From Erodium maritimum (Eukaryota > Streptophyta > Magnoliopsida > Geraniales > Geraniaceae), in contig OY997591.1 of assembly GCA_963921825.1 (NCBI GenBank), positions 21,137,515-21,201,514 on the forward strand: a DNA stretch of 64,000 bases. The letters run 5' to 3'. The notes beneath the pieces are model-generated. The model made no database searches. It was given only the letters and a program-made list of their open reading frames with translations, and was not told where the DNA came from. Shown here one piece after another: positions 36,124 through 47,203 of the stretch (position 1 is the stretch's first letter; each line of letters begins with the position of its first letter). The position numbers were made by a program, and so were the translations under genes.

Positions 36124-36458
36124 TCAATATATAGACATTATTATATAATGGAACATCGTTCCTAATCCCCTTTTGCAGTTTTCGCTACGACATTATGATA
36201 CTCGAATGGATGAAGCTCTATTATAAGGAATATCAAAAAAACACAAAATGATAAGTAAGCTTCACAACTGACTTTGACATTAGGTTGACGCCATCATCAA
36301 ATACATCCATCCAAGTCCAGCTTCGGGTGTTTCAGACCCATGCCTTTTTGCTGGAGCAATAATCTACAGCTGTTTGTCACTCGACGTTATCTGCTTCTCT
36401 CACAACTAATTTAGCAGTAGTAGCTGAATCAAGTACACCGAGTCTTAATCATAACAGT

Positions 36459-39400
36459 TCAGAAAAGCTCCTCAGAGTTGAACTTGTTCCAGGCTTCCTA
36501 TTTTAATTGGAAAGGGTCAATCAGAAATATTAAGGTAAAATAACATCTCAATAGTACTCTAGGGTCAGCATATGAGAGTAACGGGGAGATAATCTGGAGT
36601 ACCTTCAGTAAGTCGAACACCTTTTCAGCAACATACTTCTGTTGAAGATTGGCACCTTTCTGTTGCACTTTATCAGGATGGATGCACAGAGTTGCTTTTC
36701 TGTAAGCCTTTTTAACAGCCGCAGCAGTTATCAAATCAGTCAAGGAAACAGGTTGCCAACGGCATTCAGGCCAAAGCACCTGCTCATTGTGGCACAGAAA
36801 AAGGAAATCAGTTGATGAATCAAATAGTTACTTAACAATTATAGAGTACAACATTAACACATAATATCATCAACACCCAAGAACTGGTTTCAGCAAAAGG
36901 ATTGTACGACAACTTAATGCTACTATAAGCACATAAACAAATTTGTTAATCAGTATTACCAATAGCAAACTGCAACTCTTAAAAGTGAAAGGAAATTTTG
37001 AAGAATAAGTCCTAAATGAGGACAGCCTATTGTTTTCACCAAGAGAATGAGCTCAAGATGCAAGAAATTAAAAGCGAAGCAAGGCCGCCGCCATGAGAGG
37101 TTTAATTTCGATGTCCTGAGCATCCCTTAGTGAACAGCATCCTAAATACAAGTTAAATTTACATTTACCTTGAAAAGCTTATACCCTAACTATTTGTTTA
37201 CTTAGTTGCTATTCGCCCACATTTTTTCAAGCTATACGAGGGAGGGCCTTGTGTCTTTCAGATCACAAATTCAAGTTAAGTAAACAGCCTCTTAGCAAAT
37301 CAAAGATAAGACTGAGTACATAAATGACCCTCCCCATAACACGGAATGTTGGAAAGCCACTTTATGAAATGCTACATAACACGAAAGAGAGCAGTATATT
37401 TTTCCATTTAAACTCAATGGTATGAACCTCATGTAGGGATTACAAAAAGAACCAAACTAGACAGGAACACAATATCCCCGACCAGATCATAGTCTGGTTG
37501 AATTATTTTCGACCAGGGATTAAATATCCCTAGTTCGGGTCAGGGTGACCATCCCCCGCCCCATACCGGATATGTAATCAAATATAAATACAATTTGTTT
37601 TGTATTTAAATATATTTGTTTGATTAAAATATATATGTTTTATATATGTTTTATATATTTTTTAAATTAAAATACATATCAATGCTTTCGGGCCGTGTTT
37701 CAGGGATCCTCCATACCCAACCGGTGTCAGGTTGGGGAGTAAGAAACCCACTCTAATCTGCCTCGTTGCCATCCTTGGGAGCAGCAAGGTAAGCAATAGC
37801 TTGGCTGGAAACTTTTCAGCCATACCCTGGCAGAAGCAATAGCCGCAGTCACTTTACCAGGTTCATGTGTTTGTATCCTCAAAACAATGCTTCCTTATTG
37901 GGGTTTAGTAAGGAGTAACCACACAAACTTTCACTAATTCTAATCTGCCCAAATTAGCATGGCCCTCATTGACTAGTTAAAACTGAAAAGATAAAGTTCA
38001 GAGTGTCTCCATTCTACTTTTTCTATCAATTTTTTTACTAAAGGAACTGGACAAAACATATAATGCAAATTACCAGCGATTAGTGCTTTATACATGTCAA
38101 CGGGTAATACAAATTACCAGAACCCCACAGGAGAATGATAATGTTAGAAATAATCAGATTTTATATATAAAAAATTATTTATTAGAAATTATAATTTTAT
38201 AAATCTAATTTTTATTCTTCAAGGTAAGAGGGTATTGTTTCATTTTTTTAAAAGTGAAGTGAGGGTATTACCTTCTTTTTAAAAGTGCGAGGACAATATT
38301 GTCATTTTGCCTAAATTCTAACCGAACTTCACAGAAGACCGTGCACCATTAAGAAGGCAGCTCGTGTGTCAGTTTTCTGTCCGTGCCCAATTCATAAGGG
38401 CACGTTTCAGGAATTCCCCCTAGAATTATTACCCTAGGTTGTATTTCATATTTTTAGTTTCCTACTTAGTCCTCTCTATGAAGGGAAATCCAATTGTATT
38501 TCATAATCAAGTTGTGAATCAATAATATTTTATGTTTTTTTTACTTCAACAGATATCAAGCTGAACCAGAAATACAACAAGCACAAAAAAATAATCTCCA
38601 ATAAATGCACGAAGAGTGTAAGAGAACAACAATCCCTATGTACTAGTGAGCACTAAAACTGAGTAGACATGCAGGATAGTTAGACATAAAAATAAGGGAT
38701 AATTGTCAAAACATGCACTAATGTTTCGTCCACAAACGAAATAGTGCACAATGTTTTGTCCATGTCGTCTGGCTACCCTTATGAATTGTCCACGCACTTC
38801 TGTTAGAAAAATTAACGGAATATTCCATTTCTGTTATACATGTGCAATTAAAGTATAACTGAAATGACCATTTTACCCTTATCATGAATCTTTTGACTTT
38901 TGCATGAGACATTACCATTCTACCCTTTCTAATAAAAAAATAAATAAATAGACAAATAAAATATTTTTTTATATAAAATCAGTTTTTATTTTAAAAATTA
39001 TTTTTTTATAAAAATCAGTTTTTTTATAAAATCATTTTTTTAAATAATTTTTTTTATTAAAAACAATTTTATTTCAAAAATCATTTTTATTTTTTAAAAA
39101 AATTAATTTTATTTATATTAAAAAATTTAATTAATAATATTTTTCTTTTTTTTTTTACCCTGTTCATTATTTTTTTTATAAAAACAGTTTTTTTTAAATA
39201 ACTTTTTACTAAAAACAGTTTTATTTCAAAAATCATTTTTATTTTTTAAAAAAATTAATTTTATTTATATAAAAAATGGGTTAATTGTTGGAACTTACCC
39301 TTATGTGTTGGTCACGAACACTATGCTACCCTCCTTTTCAAAATTATATTTGCGCTACCTTATCTATTGGTCACGCGATTACGTTAGGAAAAATAGACGG

Positions 39401-42400
39401 TAAAATGCCGTTTTTTCCATTCCGTTAGTCATATGACCTCAAGTGTCATATAATGGATGGTAAAATGACGTTTTTTCCTTCATTATTTGACTTTTATACA
39501 TTTTATAACCTTAAGTATTTGACCTCTATATATTTTATAAGGAACAACAACGAGGGTGCAATGATAATGTTCCTTATAAAATGTATAAAAGTCAAATAAT
39601 GAAGGCCATTTTACCATCCATTATATGACACTTGAGGTCATATGACTAACGGAATGGAAAAAACGGCATTTTACCGTCTATTTTTCCTAACGTAATCGTG
39701 TGACCAATAGATAAGGTAGCGCAAATATCATTTTGAAAAGGAGGGTAGTATAGTGTTTGTGACCAATACATAAGGGTAAGTTTCAACAATTAACCCATTT
39801 TTTATATAAATAAAATTAATTTTTTAAAAAAATAAAAATGATTTTTGAAATAAAACTGTTTTTAGTAAAAAGTTATTTAAAAAAAACTGTTTTTATAAAA
39901 AAAATAATGAACAGGGTAAAGAAAAAAGAAAAATATTATTAATTAAATTTTTTAATATAAATAAAATTAATTTTTTTAAAAAATAAAAATGATTTTTGAA
40001 ATAAAATTGTTTTTAATAAAAAAAATTATTTAAAAAAACTGATTTTTATAAAAAAATAATTTTTAAAATAAAAACTGATTTTATATAAAAAAATATTTTA
40101 TTTGTCTATTTATTTTTTTTTTATTAGAAAGGGTAGAATGGTAATGTCTCATGCAAAAGTCAAAAGATTCATGATAAGGGTAAAATGGTCATTTCAGTTA
40201 TACTTTAATTGCACATGTATAACAGAAATGGAATATTCCGTTAATTTTTCTAGCAGAAGTGCGTGGACGATTCATAAGGGTAGCCAGACGACGTGGACAA
40301 AACATTGTGCACTATTTCGTTTGTGGACGAAACATTAGTGCATGTTTTGACAATTATCCCTAAAAATAAATACTCACATATTGTAATGTTGATAATAGGG
40401 CACGTAAGTTCCCCTCTTTGCCAGCGGCCCAACGTTTGATCTCAACATCAAGTGTTTCAGCAATCCTCTGGGAACATTATACATCAGTATATACAATAAA
40501 ATTACTTCAACCAGTTGATAATGGTAATATCCAAAGAAATACACGCAATTTCTTTTAAAATGACCTTTGTTCATTGTAATGGACTAAAAATGATAAATGA
40601 TCAACTTTAATGAGATCAAACTAGTCTATCGGACTAGTTCTGATTGGTGACCATTGAGATTTGAGACTGTTATATATAACAAATGCACAATTCAAGAAGG
40701 GGCAGTGAAAACAGTGTGCATATTGAAGAAATTAGTTGAAGATGGATCACATAAGATTTTCCATACTGTAACTATTAAAACAAAACATAATTTCTATTCC
40801 ACTTCTGTTCTGCCACAGCAGTGATAAGATAAAACATCAACCAGCTATATGTATGAGTATCTTATGATTTACTTAGCAAATTATAGGGATAATTGTCAAA
40901 AACTACCCTAAAGTTTCGTCCACAAACGAGTTGATGCACAAAGTTTCGTCCACGCTGTGTGGCTACCCTGAAGTTTTGTCCACAACTTTTTTAGTTTTGA
41001 CGTAATAGGGATCTTCAGAATGATGGTCTGGGCAGTGCTTCTCAGATTGAATAGAAGCGTGGACAAAACTTCAATGCACCCACAAAGCGTGGACAAAACT
41101 TAAATGCACCCACAAAAGCGTGGGCAAAACTTCAATGCACCCACAAAAGCGTGGAAAAAACTTCAGTGCACCCACAAAGCGTGGACAAAACTTTGTGCAT
41201 CAACTCGTTTGTGGGCGAAACTTTAGGGTAGTTTTGGACAATTATCCCCAAATTATACATCTAATAATTTCGGGACATATACAATCCAAACTTGCAGCAG
41301 TTTCAACTAATTTTAGGTCTGGAAAGGTAATTCTGCCAAGGGTCGTATCCCACATAAAACCCCCAAGCACCAGATATATAACAAGCGTAGCCAAGAGATT
41401 ATGCATTTTGCAAGAGAACCTAACTGCATAGACGCTGTACTGGGCAAAAGATAAAATTGCTAAAAAGAACAGTTATCAAATGGTAAAATACCACTCGACA
41501 AGCCTAAGAGTAAGCAAAAAAACAACAACAGAAGGACCGATGACTACAGGCACTTACATGTCTCTCTGCCTGTTCCCTCTGAAGCTGAAGGTCGTGTTCA
41601 TTCTTTTCAGCAAGGGCTTTTGCCTGGAATTTTAGATGAAATAAAAAATATATGGAACCAAACTTTAAAAAGTAAAAGATAAGCATTTGGAAGCACTGAA
41701 AATAAGAGTGTCATCAAAAGGAACGAGGATTTCGGACCACAACAAATTGGTCAGATTTATGAAGTATGCATTTCCATCTAATCTTTATATGAAAGAGCAT
41801 ATGTATAAAATGATGTAACAATGAGCACATACTGCACGCTCCTGAGTCCTTTGATGGCGTTCTAATCTAGCTCTTCGTCTTTCTTCTGTTTCCCCTTCAA
41901 TTTCATGGAAACCTCCAGATGATGGAGCAGCTTTTGGAGACAAGTAGTTCAGAGATTTGCCATCAAGAAAAAGAACAAGAGAACGGTATTGAAGTATTTG
42001 GAAAAAAAATGAGATTTAATAGAGCAACCACCTCCAAAAAGTGATGTAAGATCATCCACTGCATTAGTAGAGGAAGATGCTTTCCTAATGTTAGATGATG
42101 CTCCAACAGAAGTCCTCCTACTAAAATCAGGCCCTTCCTTGCTCTGAGCTTCGGTATCAAACAAAGGATCCTATAATATACAGTAAAGCAACAAGCCCAC
42201 TTAAATATAAATCTAATTCAGAATAAGGAAACACTGTCAGGCTTAGGTTCTCACCGAAGAGTTATTTGCCCTTGAGGTACTGCTTGTTCGACTAGTACCC
42301 ATGCTAAAAAATGACTCAAGATCATCATCATTCTTTTGCTGGACTGAAGCTCGTTCTGCTCTCGAGCGTACTTCGGCTTCAACCCTTGAAGTAGAAGCCC

Positions 42401-44678
42401 GTGTTCTCTCCCTGGCTTCTGCAGCAGCCTTTTCAGCTCTTTCTTTTGCTTCTGCTGCTGCTCTTTCACGAGCTTCAGCTTGCGCTCTCTGAACAGCTGC
42501 TCTTTCTGCCCGTTCTCGAGCTTCAGCTTGTGCCTTCTCAACAGCAGCCCTTTCAGCCCTTAGGCGAGCTTCAGCTGCTGCTCTTTCCCGTGCTTCTCTA
42601 GTAGCCCTTTCTACAGCTTGCCTGGCCTTTTCTTTTTCCCTCTCTATCTCCCTTGCTTTCTCAAGCCTTCTTTGTTCCCTCTCTTTTTCAAGTCTCCTCT
42701 GTTCTCTCTCTTCCTCCTCCCTTTCCCTCTCACAATCTAATCTCTCTTGTTTTTGTCCAAGGTCTTTCTCCTGACCATCTTGCATGGTTTTCTCATCTTT
42801 TTCCAGATGAACCGATTCTCTGCTTCTGGAGGTCTTTCGATGATCTCTTTCTCTCACTTCTTTCGCATGCCTGAATTTAGCCTCAGCTCTATCCATGGCC
42901 TCCTTCATAGCAGCAGCATCAGGGTCAGACTTGCCTCCGCCTGCTGCATGTTCACTAACATTGTTTTGGGTCCCACCCATAGCAAAATTCTCAAAATCAT
43001 CTATTTGAGATGCAACCGGAGTCATGGTTGCACCATGGGCTGACTTAGGACTATAGGAATGCCGAGCCGAATTATGAAAAGAAGAAAAGTCATTACTCTT
43101 GTTTCTTGTATTAGTATAACCAGGAGATCTTGTCTCAGACTTTGATACCCGTGTTGGTCTTGGAGGAGGGGGTCTTGAAGGTGGTGGAGCTCTAGTGCGC
43201 TGCGTAAAAAGAGGAACCTCTGATACTGTGAGCCATATATCCCTAGATGTTTCCAATTTCTCTTCATGTCTTGGTGATCCACCCATGTGGGTGTTTATTT
43301 CATTAGCAGTGGCATTTGCGTAAGAAGGTGGAGAGGTAGCTCTCCCAGCAGTTCTAAGGAAATCTGGTGATGTACTAGACATGACAAACTGATCCTGAAA
43401 ATTGTCCACAGGCATCTTCTTTGGTGAGTATTTCTCGAAATTTTCTGCATGAAGTTTGGTGGTTTGTTCTTTACCAACAGGACTAGCAGCAGTGCTCCTT
43501 CTAGGTCCAGTCCCCAATGGGCTCCGATTAAACTCGGACGAAACTGGAGGCACAGAATTTCCAAGACTATCAATATCAAGAGGATCTACATCGTCAAATA
43601 CAGTCGCACTAGCATGTGACTGATATACTTTTGAGCTCCCAGAGCTACTGAATTCAGTAAAGTCATCCAATGGGTCTGTAAACAACCCTGAGGGTGAAAC
43701 AGGGGCTGAGGATGAAATATGAGTTGAAATAGACTCCAAAACTACAAAGGGATCTTCCATCACATTGGAGTTCACCTTGGTTGAACTAGAAGATGGTTTC
43801 TTGGAGCTATTGGGCTCAGAAGTTGGCCTGTACAAAAGTAAAATGAAGTTGCGCAAGATATTGGAGGGATAATACAGCCAAAAGGCATAAACAAGCCCAT
43901 ATATATTTAAATTTGTAAATGAAATTTCTTTAAATTAAAAAGTAACAACATATATGTTATCCATGCAATATTAAACTTAGTCAAGATTTGTTCCCATATA
44001 ATCATTGCTTAGGATAATAAATTGACTTGATTAACAAAAGCATGGGTGAGGAAGCAATGCTGAAACCTCACAATGGCAACATCAAAAACAAGCATATGAA
44101 ATTGAAAAGAAGAGGCTTGGAAGTTTGTAGCAAAAGTACCTTCTCATGGAAGACAAGCCAGTGCCACTGAAGCCAGACAAGAGATCATCAAAAATGGGCA
44201 AATCCCTCTCCACCTGAGAAACCTTGGCCGATGCATCAGCCTTAAGTCTATCTAAATCTCCAAGAAGATCGTCGAACTGCGAGGTATGCTGATCCTTATG
44301 TCTCGGAACCCTCGAAGACAACGACCCAAACACATCGTCGTGCTTAGCAGACGAATCAGAAGGGGCCTTCATCCCGTGCAAGCCATGGAAAATGTCGTCG
44401 TCGTAGACGGGCTTGTCGTCAGACGGGGATTTGGAATCATGATCAAGCGCGGAAGAGCGAGCAGTGCCGCCGGCCGAGGGCGTGTACTTGGGCGGTCCGC
44501 CGAAAACGTCGTCGAAGGAGAAGCCGTCGCCGCCGCGATCGGTGAAACTAGAACTGGATTTGATAGGGGCGTAGCCGGAGGATCCGAGAGAGATATTGGA
44601 TTTGGGGGCAGCCATGGGAGCGGATTTACCCTGTGGCCTGAAGCCGAAGTCCCTGGCCAAGGTGCCGAAATCGTCCAT
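36459..44678 (-). CDS. auxilin-like J-domain protein
   Basis: It recruits Hsc70 through its J domain to strip clathrin from vesicles; it is closest to plant auxilin-related proteins 1/2 (from memory). The eight exons read 44678-44140, 43827-42255, 42170-42032, 41930-41833, 41623-41558, 40467-40378, 36779-36603 and 36497-36459; all junctions are GT-AG and the frame stays open for 906 aa. The N-terminus [20 protein letters not shown] has DDLL and FDDLLSGF motifs plus MEDPF in exon 2 (clathrin/adaptor-type short motifs). A very long Glu/Arg/Ala-rich coiled coil fills roughly residues 490-690. The conserved [20 protein letters not shown] block and J domain end the protein, with HPD at about 869-871 and terminal [10 protein letters not shown]. 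Intron 6 (36780-40377) and intron 5 (40468-41557) carry foldback transposons. All key residues are present. Confidence 0.93.
38696..40360. mobile_element. 1.67-kb foldback Mutator-like element in auxilin intron
   Basis: Nearly the whole element is one inverted repeat: each arm is about 800 bases, beginning GGGATAATTGTCAAAAC and pairing through to the centre near 39530. A perfect 9-bp duplication TAAAAATAA lies at 38687-38695 and 40361-40369. The arms include long A/T runs and a second inner pair of ends (GGGTTAATTGTTGGAA at about 39279, and its complement near 39798), suggesting a composite origin by inverted duplication. There is no transposase. The element sits in the auxilin-like intron 6, with its duplication ending only 2 bases beyond the donor hexamer GTGAGT (40377-40372). 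Confidence 0.92.
40886..41248. mobile_element. 363-bp MITE, relative of the foldback element
   Basis: Ends GGGATAATTGTCAAAAACT and its inverted partner pair over about 60 bases, including TTTCGTCCACAAACGA, which is also present in the 38696-40360 element. A perfect 9-bp duplication CAAATTATA lies at 40877-40885 and 41249-41257. The interior carries four to five direct units of GCGTGGACAAAACTT...TGCACCCACAAA (about 41050-41190). It lies in intron 5 of the auxilin-like gene. Confidence 0.92.
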
Positions 44679-45377
44679 GATTGATGTGGAAGGGAAGGGG
44701 GTGAGGCTAGAAGGAGATCATGGGACGAGAAAAGGAAAGACGAGGCATGGCATGAATTGATATAATAATAGTAAACGAAAACAGAGAGATTGCTATTGGG
44801 AATTGGGAATTGGGAATTGGGAAGGAGAGAGGAGAGCTTATGACAATTACACTTTCAATTCAGATTGCCTCTGTCCATCTTCCTCTCTTTTCTTCCTCCT
44901 CTCTCTTCTTTCTTGTCTTGTCTGTCTCAACAATCTCAACTTTCTTTCTTTCGGCTAGTATTTTTGTTTTATTTTGTTTTCTTCTTGTTTTAATTTTAGA
45001 GAAAATTTCATTTAATTACGCTTATCTATACCAATTTTCATATTAGTACACCGCAGATTGAAACAAATGGTTAAATATATTCTACGCTTACTTTAATAAA
45101 AATGTCCGGTTAATACAAGTGACAACTTATGGAGCTTATCCTTATTTCGTGGGGTTACGCATCCACTCGAGTAGACCTGACTTGGAATCAAATTGTGTCA
45201 AATCCTATTAGGATGGGGTGTGACTCCTCTTCAGCACCCCGTGGCGCCACAAAGACCTCATTGAATCTGGCGAGACTGTTTCGCAGACCTTGTATCCTGC
45301 CCCTCGATGCCCTGCACAACTGTATGCAAGAGGAGGTTGTCCAACGCTATCTTCTTCTAATGCAAAGAGAACACAAC
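44679..45377. other. auxilin-like gene 5' region and flank
   Basis: The gene reads leftward from 44678, so its leader and promoter lie here. A short hexamer microsatellite (AATTGG / TTGGGA type, 44795-44822) and pyrimidine-rich stretches are visible; no clear TATA box was found. From about 45129 to 45370 the sequence becomes GC-richer, without a recognisable gene. Confidence 0.4.
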
Positions 45378-45573
45378 AGAGGTCGTGCACATGACCATAT
45401 TTTTATCAAAACTGACAAATTGCCCTTATAAACATTGTTAATTTCTCAATCATTTCACTCTCTTTCATTTCCCCCATAGATTATTTTGAGAAAATTTTCT
45501 TAAGCAATACTGTGTATAAGGGAAATTTGTCATTTTTGATAAAATATGATCACGTGTCATGCACATGACCTCT
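45378..45573. mobile_element. small inverted-repeat (MITE-like) element
   Basis: AGAGGTCGTGCACATGACC at the left pairs with GTCATGCACATGACCTCT at the right, and the pairing continues inward through ATATTTTTATCAAAA/TTTTGATAAAATAT and TGACAAAT/ATTTGTCA. The length is about 196 bases. I could not find a convincing target duplication, so exact ends and class are unresolved. Confidence 0.6.
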
Positions 45574-45879
45574 TTTCCGTCCCAAAACTAACGAAAGGTA
45601 GTAAAGTGAAATTGTTGAAAGTTAGGGTATTTCTCCAACGAGAAAAATAATTAGGTATAGTTAGATGAAAATCATAGATAGTTAGGTGTAGTAAAATAAA
45701 AATTTCCCTAATGTTTAATATCCAAATGATAAAACTTCCAAAAAAGTCACTGAATAAAAAAAGTATACATCAATAAAAACTAACATATTTTTCTTAAGAC
45801 GTAATATAACTATAGCATTCGCTCTTTCTTGTATTCATAATTTGTAAAAATAAATGCTTGTAATTACTTTCTCGCTCTC
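45574..45879. other. AT-rich spacer
   Basis: No feature was recognised. Confidence 0.3.
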
Positions 45880-47203
45880 GCTCTTTAGGGTTTGTAGAAA
45901 TTATGGCGGCACTTCTCTTATGGAAACAAGCATGCGGTTGAACATAGTTCCGGTGGATCCTCCATCGGGGACTCCTCTCCTCTCTCCTCCTCTAGTGTAC
46001 GACTATTCTCGTCGGGATAGAGGGAGGCAAGATGGTCTTTGCAGCAGCAAGTGGCTCTACCGACAACTTCTATAAGTGGTTGTTGAACTTTCTGGTAGGC
46101 ATCTCTCCTAGGGGTGGGTAGGGGCCTGTTGCGGCATACCCCGACGAGGAGGCCGAGGCCGAGTAGGGGGTGAGAGCTCTAGTATTAGCCTCGGGTGGAT
46201 AGATCCATCCTGCGACAGAGGAGCGAACAACCCAACTGAGAGGTCTAGAGTCCTTGATAGCGGCGACTCGGGGCGCGAATGGCTCTCGGGAGTGGGTGCA
46301 GTGGCGAGCGGTAAGGAGCAGGGATCGGATGCGGGAACAGAGACGGTCCCAGTTGAAGTGTCCTCGGGTTCAAGCACTAGAGGTGTCTTAATGAGCGAGA
46401 GGCCGGTGATACTAGTTGGTGGTCTGGGTGGTTTGTGGAGATAACAACATAGCCCGACCATGCACGTGGTCAGTCCTGTTTAAGGGGAGGATCAGGACCG
46501 AATGCATTACGGGGGACCTTTGGGGGATCGGGCATGATGTAGGGAAAAGCACACAGGTCCGCATGGTGGTCGGCTATCAGGAGTGGATGAGCTGGGCTCT
46601 CGTCTAGGGAACCTGGCGATTCGTGAGGTGGTTTTCCCGCCCATGGAACTCTGTGGTCGGGGTATCAACTTCACATACGATGTGGCGGCATAGGTGTTGA
46701 CCACCAGGACTTTCTATTGGCCCCCTGATGGATTTGGCTGGGAAAAATCTGGCATATGTTAGAGTTGGTTGACTGATCTCTTGAGGGAGGCATAGTGGGA
46801 TTCTTCTTTATGATGGCGAGGGAAAGATAACAGGTCTTGGCTGTGGAACTGTGGGCTTTTCGGCGCTCACTTATCATGTTTGCAAACCTACGTCCGCACA
46901 TAAGGCCCTGTGACATTCAGTTCACGTACTTCTCCGTTTAGGTCAGAGTCACCAACCTCCCTATGGTGGCCTGAAATAGGGGTGTCGGCTTCCGGCTAAG
47001 TGGAGCATTGGACAATCGCCTCACGGTGGACGACGATGCGGAGGGGATGAGTAGGTGGACTTCAAGAGGATTCAAGTTAGGCTAGACATGTGACTCCATC
47101 TATAGAGTCAACTATGGTTCCGAATTTCGAAATTCGAGGTACTGATTTTTCTTTACCTTTCATATGAGCATCTTCAGACCGTTGCTTTGGTTATAGCTAC
47201 AAT
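45880..47203. other. GC-rich repeat block, left part
   Basis: The block begins near TAGGGTTTGTAGAAATTATGG and runs as GC-rich sequence with short frames on both strands. The composition resembles the GC-rich retroposons but I see no direct homology to them. It continues after the LTR at 50033, so the block is the LTR's target. No domain recognised. Confidence 0.4.

Noticed and set aside
36142-36458. A further exon or gene 3' of the auxilin-like stop
   Set aside because: The J-domain protein ends with the family's usual FNSEELF and stop at 36459; the rest fits a 3' UTR.
37440-37940. Possible transposon in the large auxilin-like intron
   Set aside because: GC-richer patches and a CATACCGGATATG stretch are visible, but I found no inverted ends or target duplication.
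42251-43579. Several open frames overlapping the auxilin-like exon 2 in other frames and on the plus strand
   Set aside because: They mirror the Glu/Arg/Ala-rich coiled-coil codons and the low-complexity S/P-rich region. The spliced minus-strand frame explains the sequence fully.
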